DNA of 13,470 nucleotides, from positions 1 to 13,470 of the forward strand of contig JAIORR010000126.1 in assembly GCA_021108055.1 (NCBI GenBank). The letters are read 5' to 3'. Below, piece by piece: positions 8,063-13,470 of the stretch. Position 1 is the stretch's first letter. Every line of letters starts with the position of its first letter. The DNA is from Candidatus Cloacimonadota bacterium (lineage in GTDB: Bacteria > Cloacimonadota > Cloacimonadia > Cloacimonadales > TCS61). The translations under genes and the position numbers were made by a program. The notes under the pieces were generated by a model that saw nothing but the letters and a program-made list of their open reading frames with translations, did no database searches and had not been told where the DNA came from.

Positions 8063-8084
8063 AAAGAAAAAAGAGGAAATTCGT

Positions 8085-9980
8085 ATGACAGATTCAAAAT
8101 ATACTGCCAAGAATATCAAGGTCCTGAAGGGTCTTGAAGCAGTAAGAAAACGTCCGGCGATGTATATCGGCGGAACAACTGAAAGAGGATTGCATCATCT
8201 TGTCTATGAAGTAGTAGATAACAGTATAGATGAGGCTCTCGTTGGGTTTTGTGATAAAATAACGGTTATTATCAAAGAAGACGGCTATGTGTCTGTAGAA
8301 GATAATGGCAGGGGAATTCCCGTCGAGATACACAAGACCGAAAAAATTCCTGCTGTTCAGGTTGTAATGACCGTTCTTCATGCCGGCGGAAAATTTGATG
8401 ATAAATCTTACAAAGTATCCGGTGGTTTACATGGGGTTGGTGTTTCGGTGGTTAATGCATTATCCCAACATCTCGAAGTAGAGATTTACAAACATGGCAA
8501 AGTACATCATCAAACTTATGCCAAAGGTATTCCTCAAAAGGAATTGGAAGTAATCGGGAGAACATCCAAAACCGGAACCAAAGTAACATTCAAGCCTGAC
8601 GCAACTATATTTGAAACGTTAGATTTCAGTTTCGATTACCTTTCGGTTCGATTGCGTGAACTTGCCTTCCTCAATAAAGGTGTTTGCATAATTTTAAAAG
8701 ATGAAATTTCAAATAAAAAGCACAATTTTCAATATGAAGGTGGAATTAAATCATTTGTTGAATTCCTGAATGAAAACAAAAAGATCCTTTTTACAGAACC
8801 TATATTCATCACAGGGAAAAAGAACGGTACCGAATTCGAAGTTTCGATCCAATACAACGAAGGATTTCAGGAAGTTATCTACAGTTTTGCAAATAATATT
8901 AATACGATAGAAGGTGGAACACATTTAAGTGGATTTAAATCTGCCCTTACAAGAGCGGTGAATACATACATCAAAAATGCTAACATCTTGAAGAATGAAA
9001 AAATATCGCCGGGTGGGAGCGATATTCGAGAAGGTATCACTGCTATCATCAGCATCAAGCTTCAAGATCCACAATTTGAAGGACAAACCAAAACAAAACT
9101 TCAGAACAGTGAGGTCGAAGGAATCGTTAATTCGGTTGTTTATGAGAAACTGGTGGAATATTTCGAAGAACATCCGCAGGAAGCCAAGCATATTTCCATG
9201 AAAGCAATATTAGGTGCACGTTCGCGTGAAGCTGCTCGTAAAGCCCGTGAACTTACCAGAAGGAAATCTGTGCTGGAAAGTGGAAGTCTGCCGGGTAAAC
9301 TGGCAGATTGCTCTATCCAGGATCCTTCTCAAACAGAGATATTCCTTGTTGAGGGAGATTCTGCCGGTGGTTCTGCAAAAATGGGCAGAGATAGAACTTT
9401 TCAAGCTATTCTCCCACTATGGGGGAAAATGCTGAATACAGAAAAAGCACGAATAGATAAAGTTCTGAATAATGATAAGATCCAGCCTATAATTCTGGCT
9501 CTCGGTGCCGGTATCGGTGAAGAATTCGATATTACCAGATTGCGATACAATAAGGTCATTATAATGTCTGATGCTGATGTTGACGGACAGCATATTGCCA
9601 CTCTTCTTCTCACGTTCTTTTTCCGTTATATGCGTCCGCTTGTGGAATATGGTCACATTTATATTGCCAAACCACCATTATTCCTGCTGCGAAAAGGGAA
9701 AAGCAAACGCTATGTTTACACCATAGAAGAGCGTAATGAAATAATGAAAGAATGGGATTCAAAAGGGATTCATATCCAGAGATACAAAGGTCTGGGAGAA
9801 ATGAATGCTGACCAATTGTGGGAAACAACTCTGAATCCGGAAAAAAGGATACTTACTGCCGTAAAGATCGATGATGCGATCGAAGCCGATAGAATGTTCA
9901 CAATTTTGATGGGTGATGAAGTTGAACCAAGAAGAGAATTCATTGAAAGAAATGCGAAGTACGTTGAAGTAAGTGTTTAG
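8085..9980 (+). CDS. gyrB: DNA gyrase subunit B
   Basis: ATPase and TOPRIM subunit of gyrase, 631 residues, the common length for GyrB without the large insert found in E. coli. The GHKL ATPase has Glu42 and Asn46 (YEVVDNSIDEA), Asp73 (VEDNGRGIP) and the lid GGLHGVG (113-119). The transducer segment SDIREGITAIIS is present. TOPRIM shows EGDSAGG (Glu423) and DADVDG (Asp496, 498, 500), followed by the QRYKGLGEMNADQLWETT motif. Three positions are unusual. Met433 replaces the Gln of SAKQGR. Trp446 replaces the Lys or Arg of PLKGK (E. coli Lys447). Lys136 stands for E. coli Arg136, the aminocoumarin contact. It is followed after 43 bases by gyrA, and a gyrase rather than ParE assignment rests on that and on GyrA's GyrA-box. 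AGAGGA at 8072-8077 supports the start. Confidence 0.96.
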   Translation: MTDSKYTAKNIKVLKGLEAVRKRPAMYIGGTTERGLHHLVYEVVDNSIDEALVGFCDKITVIIKEDGYVSVEDNGRGIPVEIHKTEKIPAVQVVMTVLHAGGKFDDKSYKVSGGLHGVGVSVVNALSQHLEVEIYKHGKVHHQTYAKGIPQKELEVIGRTSKTGTKVTFKPDATIFETLDFSFDYLSVRLRELAFLNKGVCIILKDEISNKKHNFQYEGGIKSFVEFLNENKKILFTEPIFITGKKNGTEFEVSIQYNEGFQEVIYSFANNINTIEGGTHLSGFKSALTRAVNTYIKNANILKNEKISPGGSDIREGITAIISIKLQDPQFEGQTKTKLQNSEVEGIVNSVVYEKLVEYFEEHPQEAKHISMKAILGARSREAARKARELTRRKSVLESGSLPGKLADCSIQDPSQTEIFLVEGDSAGGSAKMGRDRTFQAILPLWGKMLNTEKARIDKVLNNDKIQPIILALGAGIGEEFDITRLRYNKVIIMSDADVDGQHIATLLLTFFFRYMRPLVEYGHIYIAKPPLFLLRKGKSKRYVYTIEERNEIMKEWDSKGIHIQRYKGLGEMNADQLWETTLNPEKRILTAVKIDDAIEADRMFTILMGDEVEPRREFIERNAKYVEVSV

Positions 9981-10023
9981 ATAAATATACTTTATTATAA
10001 TTAATAAAATTTGAGGGGAAAAA

Positions 10024-12774
10024 ATGATACATGATAGATCAAGAATAGAATTAATTGAAATTGAAGATGTGTTAAAAAAATCTTATCTGGAATACTCGAT
10101 GAGTGTGATCGTATCCAGAGCATTACCGGATGCCCGGGATGGACTTAAACCTTCTCAGAGAAGGATTTTATTTGCAATGAATGAACTTAATCTTGCTCCC
10201 GGAAAAGGTTTTAGAAAATGTGCGAAAATAGCTGGTGATACTTCCGGTAATTATCATCCGCATGGGGAACAGGTTATTTATCCCACGCTGGTAAGAATGG
10301 CTCAACCGTGGAGTCTGCGCTATCAACTTGTTGACGGACAGGGTAACTTTGGTTCACAGGATGGCGATCCACCGGCAGCGATGCGTTATACGGAAGCACG
10401 CCTTCAAAAAGCAGCAGTTGACCTGATGGATGATCTGGAAAAGGAAACTGTCGATTATAAAACTAACTACGATGATACGAGAAAAGAACCTGTTGTTTTT
10501 CCTTCTAAATTTCCTAATCTTCTGGTTAACGGTTCGTCGGGGATCGCTGTGGGAATGGCTACAAATATGGCTCCACACAATATTACGGAAATATGTGGCG
10601 GGATCATTGCCTATATCGATAATCCTGAATTGGAACCACTCGACCTGCTCGAATATATTAAAGGACCGGACTTTCCAACAGGCGGATATATTATTGGTTC
10701 TCAGGGGGTAAAAGATTATTTCCTTACCGGGCATGGAAGAATTATCATGAGAGGAAGAGCTGCTATCGAGACCAAAAATAACGGTGCGGAAATGATAGTG
10801 ATAACAGAAATTCCTTACCAACTTAATAAAACTTACCTGATAGATAAGATCGTGGAATTAGTAAAAGATAAACGCATCGAAGGTATCAGCGATATACGCG
10901 ATGAATCCGGCAGACAGGGAATGAGACTGGTGATTACAATAAAAAGAAATGCCGAAGCCAGTTCCGTCCTGAATAAATTATATAAATATTCTCAACTACA
11001 GGGAAGTTTCAGCGTAAATAACCGTGCTTTGGTAAACGGGATTCCGCAAGTTATCAATATGAAGGAAATGATACAACATTTTGTTGATTTCCGACATGAA
11101 GTTGTGGTTCGCAGAACACAGTTTGAACTTAATAATGCAGAGAAAAGACTCCATCTTCTGGAAGGCTATCGTATTGCTCTTGATAATATCGACGATGTAA
11201 TAAAAACCATCCGTGCTTCCAAAACAGTTCAAATTGCCAGTGATGCTCTACAGGAAAAATTCGGTCTTTCGGAAATACAGGCAAAAGCGATCCTGGAAAT
11301 GAAACTCCAAAGACTCACAGGATTGGAAAGAGAAAAGATCGAAAAAGAATATAATGAACTGTTAAAAACAATTAGTAAATTGAAAAACATATTAGAAAAG
11401 CATCAGCTACGGATGAATATCATTAAGAGAGAAGTTAACGAAATAAAGGAAAAATATGATGATCTTCGTCGTACTACTATCCTGGAAGGTTCTGCTGACA
11501 TCGAAACCGAAGATATGATCGCCGATGAGGATATGGTGATCACGATCTCTCATCATGGTTATATAAAACGACTTCCCATCGATACTTACAGGAAACAGGG
11601 GAGAGGTGGTAAAGGACTTTCCGGTTCCAATCTGAAAGAAGAAGATTTTGTTGAAAGTATCTTTGTTGCTTCTACTCATGCATACATATTGTTTTTTACG
11701 GATTTTGGAAAATGTCATTGGTTGAAAGTTCACCGTGTTCCAAAAGTCGGAAGACTTGCTCGCGGAAAGGCGATTGTAAATCTGCTGCAGCTTGAACGAG
11801 AAGAAAAGATCGAAGCATTTGTTTCGGTACGTGATTTTGAACTTCCACACTATGTTACAATGGTCACAAAAAAGGGTACTATCAAAAAATCGGAATTGAT
11901 CGCATTCTCCAGACCTCGTGTTAATGGGATCATAGCTATCAAACTGCTGGAAGGTGACCAGTTGATAGATGCCCAGATAACAGAAGGAAATAATGATATT
12001 ATTCTTGCCACGAAGAATGGATATGCAAACAGGTTCAATGAAACAGATGCAAGATCTATGGGACGTAATTCACAGGGTGTTCGGGGAATTTCTTTGCGTG
12101 GAGATGATGAAGTTGTAGCAATGGTTGTCGTAAAGCGTGAAGGTACGCTGCTTTCCATAAGTGAAAATGGATATGGAAAACGTTCCGAGATCAGTAATTA
12201 TAAGATCACAAAACGTGGTTCAAAAGGTGTGATAACCCTAAAAACTACAGACCGGAACGGTAAGCTTATCTCTTTGATGGAAGTGGTAGATAATGACGAT
12301 CTGATGATAGTTACAAAAGATGGAATGATCATCAGGCAGGCTGTTAATAAGATCTCAGTAATCGGAAGAAATACACAGGGCGTTAAACTTATCGAACTTA
12401 ATGGTAAGGATAAAGTCTATGATATAACCAGGATAGCTGCCGAAGAGGATGAAGAGTTCGAAGACGAGATCGAGGAAAATCCCGAAGGAACAACCGTTTC
12501 TCCAGCAGAAAACGCAGAAGAATCTGAGCCGGATATTAAAAGTGATGATGAAAATGACACACCATCTGAACCTGAAAGTGATGAGGATTCTGAAAAAGAA
12601 ACAGTAACAGAACCGGAAAGCAAAGAAAAAGATGATACAGAAATTGAAGATAACGCTGAAGAATCAGAAGAAAAAGTTAAAGAAAAAATAGAAAAAAATA
12701 ATAAAAAACCTTCGGTGAAACAATCGAAAGATGCAAAAGAGATTCTGGAACTGGATTTTGGGCTTGACGATTAA
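10024..12774 (+). CDS. gyrA: DNA gyrase subunit A with long acidic tail
   Basis: DNA breakage-reunion subunit, 916 residues, longer than the usual 800-880. It keeps E. coli numbering through the active site: catalytic Tyr122 with Arg121 (AMRYTEAR, Tyr codon 10387-10389) and YHPHG at 77-81. The C-terminal beta-pinwheel has the GyrA-box QGRGGKG (525-531) that marks gyrase rather than ParC, and later blades repeat the motif as GRNSQGV and GRNTQGV. The QRDR is non-canonical: Gln83 and Pro87 replace the usual Ser83 and Asp/Glu87. The last 110 residues (807-916, 12442-12771) form a low-complexity tail with 47 acidic residues and 13 lysines, much longer than the E. coli acidic tail of about 34. A GAGGGG site (10013-10018) precedes the ATG. 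The two genes form an operon bounded by the hairpins at 7842-7873 and 12804-12839. Confidence 0.96.
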   Translation: MIHDRSRIELIEIEDVLKKSYLEYSMSVIVSRALPDARDGLKPSQRRILFAMNELNLAPGKGFRKCAKIAGDTSGNYHPHGEQVIYPTLVRMAQPWSLRYQLVDGQGNFGSQDGDPPAAMRYTEARLQKAAVDLMDDLEKETVDYKTNYDDTRKEPVVFPSKFPNLLVNGSSGIAVGMATNMAPHNITEICGGIIAYIDNPELEPLDLLEYIKGPDFPTGGYIIGSQGVKDYFLTGHGRIIMRGRAAIETKNNGAEMIVITEIPYQLNKTYLIDKIVELVKDKRIEGISDIRDESGRQGMRLVITIKRNAEASSVLNKLYKYSQLQGSFSVNNRALVNGIPQVINMKEMIQHFVDFRHEVVVRRTQFELNNAEKRLHLLEGYRIALDNIDDVIKTIRASKTVQIASDALQEKFGLSEIQAKAILEMKLQRLTGLEREKIEKEYNELLKTISKLKNILEKHQLRMNIIKREVNEIKEKYDDLRRTTILEGSADIETEDMIADEDMVITISHHGYIKRLPIDTYRKQGRGGKGLSGSNLKEEDFVESIFVASTHAYILFFTDFGKCHWLKVHRVPKVGRLARGKAIVNLLQLEREEKIEAFVSVRDFELPHYVTMVTKKGTIKKSELIAFSRPRVNGIIAIKLLEGDQLIDAQITEGNNDIILATKNGYANRFNETDARSMGRNSQGVRGISLRGDDEVVAMVVVKREGTLLSISENGYGKRSEISNYKITKRGSKGVITLKTTDRNGKLISLMEVVDNDDLMIVTKDGMIIRQAVNKISVIGRNTQGVKLIELNGKDKVYDITRIAAEEDEEFEDEIEENPEGTTVSPAENAEESEPDIKSDDENDTPSEPESDEDSEKETVTEPESKEKDDTEIEDNAEESEEKVKEKIEKNNKKPSVKQSKDAKEILELDFGLDD

Positions 12775-12792
12775 ACTTCCGATTTGGATAAA
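12764..12792 (+). promoter_or_regulatory. Weak candidate promoter across the gyrA stop codon
   Basis: TTGACG (12764-12769) is 5 of 6 to the -35 consensus and GATAAA (12787-12792) is 4 of 6 to the -10, at the ideal 17-base spacing. If used, transcription would begin near 12799, and the 12804-12839 hairpin would become a leader structure of the lipoprotein gene. Because TTGACG encodes the last residues of GyrA, the match may be accidental. Confidence 0.25.
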
Positions 12793-12803
12793 TACATCAT
12801 ACA

Positions 12804-12840
12804 AAAGTAGAGACGATTTTTTTTAATCGTCTCTGCTTTA
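12804..12840 (+). terminator. Hairpin after gyrA, probable terminator of gyrBA
   Basis: AAAGTAGAGACGATT (12804-12818) pairs with AATCGTCTCTGCTTT (12825-12839). This makes 15 base pairs including one G-U, around a loop of six T. The following T-tract is short (CTTTAT), so termination may be incomplete. The lipoprotein gene begins only 22 bases after the stem, so read-through or a promoter overlapping the gyrA end would be needed to express it. Confidence 0.7.
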
Positions 12841-12861
12841 TAAAACCATAAGGAAAGAAAA

Positions 12862-13470
12862 ATGAAAAAAAAATTAAACCTGCTCTTATTAATGTCTGTT
12901 ATGCTCTTCATGATTTCCTGCTCAACCAAATATGTTCCTCTGGAAACAACAGGCATCACTGTATCCGATGATTATGCCATATTAAAAACAAAAGATTACT
13001 CCTTTGCCGTAGAGAATAAATACTGGATTAAAGATCCACAGGATATTACAGATTATTTCACCACTTTCTATGTTACAATTAAAAACAAAAGATCAGAGAA
13101 AATGGAAATATCACCATCGGACATCGGTCTTCTGGATGAAGATTGCAATCAATTCGATGTGGTCGGTATGGAATATATCGAGAATATGCTGCTGCCTGAA
13201 CAACTAAAATATCTCGTTCTCACAAATATTGAAGATGAAGCAAACGAAGTTGAATCGCTTCTCGAAGATCAGAAAAATATTCTTGAAGATTGGCGTGAAG
13301 CAAAGAAAAACCTCATTACTTATTCATTTCAGTTTGGCTCGATATTGCCGAATGCTCAAAAGTCCGGATTTATCTTCTTTCCCAGACTTTCTTCACAAAA
13401 TGATTTCTGCCAGATTGTTTTCCGAAATACACAAATAAAATTCATCAGAAACGATGTGAAAAAGAAGGAA
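12862..13470 (+). CDS. Lipoprotein of unknown function (3' end missing)
   Basis: An open frame of 203 codons runs from ATG 12862 to the window end without a stop. AGGA (12851-12854) lies 7 bases before the start. The N-terminus is a lipoprotein signal: MKKK, a hydrophobic core (residues 5-18), then MISC with the lipidated Cys at residue 20 (codon 12919-12921). The mature part begins with a non-acidic Ser. The segment at about 34-100 (YFTTFYVTIKNKRSEKMEISP, then IGLLDEDCNQFDVV) looks like a small beta-sandwich domain of the kind often found in Gram-negative lipoproteins. A helical, charged stretch at about 125-150 follows. A second sheet-like part near 155-190 contains SGFIFFPRL. I do not recognise a family and no function is proposed. 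Envelope location is well supported by the signal, but whether it goes to the inner or outer membrane is not clear. It follows gyrA by 87 bases across the hairpin. Confidence 0.85.
   Translation, partial: MKKKLNLLLLMSVMLFMISCSTKYVPLETTGITVSDDYAILKTKDYSFAVENKYWIKDPQDITDYFTTFYVTIKNKRSEKMEISPSDIGLLDEDCNQFDVVGMEYIENMLLPEQLKYLVLTNIEDEANEVESLLEDQKNILEDWREAKKNLITYSFQFGSILPNAQKSGFIFFPRLSSQNDFCQIVFRNTQIKFIRNDVKKKE

Larger units (their letters stand above)
7874..8084 (+). promoter_or_regulatory. AT-rich intergenic region upstream of gyrB with candidate promoter
   Basis: No coding sequence is visible. TTGACA at 7997-8002 is a perfect -35 consensus. No good -10 lies 17 bases on; the best is TATGAA (8022-8027, 4 of 6 matches) at a long 19-base spacing, so the promoter assignment is tentative. 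The region 8031-8065 contains only A and T. AGAGGA (8072-8077) is the gyrB ribosome binding site. Some control by DNA supercoiling is common for gyrase genes and is plausible here, but nothing in the sequence proves it. Confidence 0.4.

Noticed and set aside
10354..10821. Reverse-strand open frame of 155 codons inside gyrA (also 147 codons at 11407-11850)
   Set aside because: Both lie wholly opposite strongly conserved GyrA sequence, have no recognisable domain, and are explained as shadows of the coding strand.
8085..12774. Topoisomerase IV (ParE/ParC) instead of gyrase
   Set aside because: The GyrA-box QGRGGKG with full pinwheel repeats is present, which marks GyrA; the partner is therefore GyrB.
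13229..13438. 69-codon frame near the right edge
   Set aside because: It overlaps, in another frame, the lipoprotein gene that has a signal peptide and ribosome binding site; its own product shows no features.

Overview
The window is a stretch of ordinary-looking bacterial chromosome, AT-rich and entirely coded on the + strand. It holds nine genes: two cut by the window edges and seven complete. The best guess for the source is an AT-rich member of the Fibrobacteres-Chlorobi-Bacteroidetes (FCB) assemblage, probably a Cloacimonadota-like candidate phylum. This is inferred from a C25-family PorU-type sortase with a FlgD/type A sorting-like C-terminal domain, from the GyrA sequence type, and from base composition. 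Shine-Dalgarno sequences are strong and present on most genes (GGAG or GAGG types), which argues against Bacteroidota proper, where they are usually weak. No taxonomic marker was searched.

Layout. (1) Bases 1-1852: the C-terminal two thirds or so of a PorU-like type IX secretion sortase. (2) 1938-3977: an EF-G paralogue (FusA2 / EF-G-2 type). (3) 4057-7815: a tight cluster of yebC, ruvC (TTG start), ruvA, rsmB and a membrane-anchored protein with two PASTA domains. ruvC/ruvA and ruvA/rsmB overlap by ATGA, so this part is almost certainly one operon. It ends at a strong intrinsic terminator (7842-7873). (4) 7874-8084: a very AT-rich intergenic region with a TTGACA element and two nested dyads. 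(5) 8085-12774: gyrB and gyrA, a two-gene operon encoding DNA gyrase, closed by a 15-bp hairpin (12804-12839). (6) 12862 to the end: an unrecognised lipoprotein gene running off the window.

How the genes work together. RuvA and RuvC belong to the Holliday-junction branch-migration and resolution machinery; ruvB is not in the window. EF-G-2, YebC and RsmB all act on or around the ribosome. GyrB and GyrA form the A2B2 gyrase. PorU and the lipoprotein are envelope proteins, and the PASTA protein is predicted to sit in the inner membrane with its domains outside.

I see no mobile element, CRISPR array, tRNA, rRNA, defence island or clear new system. The points most worth a second look are as follows. 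All three main quinolone-contact positions in gyrase are non-canonical (GyrA Gln83 and Pro87, GyrB Trp446). GyrA carries a 110-residue acidic tail. A kinase-less PASTA protein sits beside rsmB, where Firmicutes have a PASTA kinase nearby. The truncated lipoprotein is unrecognised. The gyrB upstream region contains an unusual A/T-only tract with dyads.
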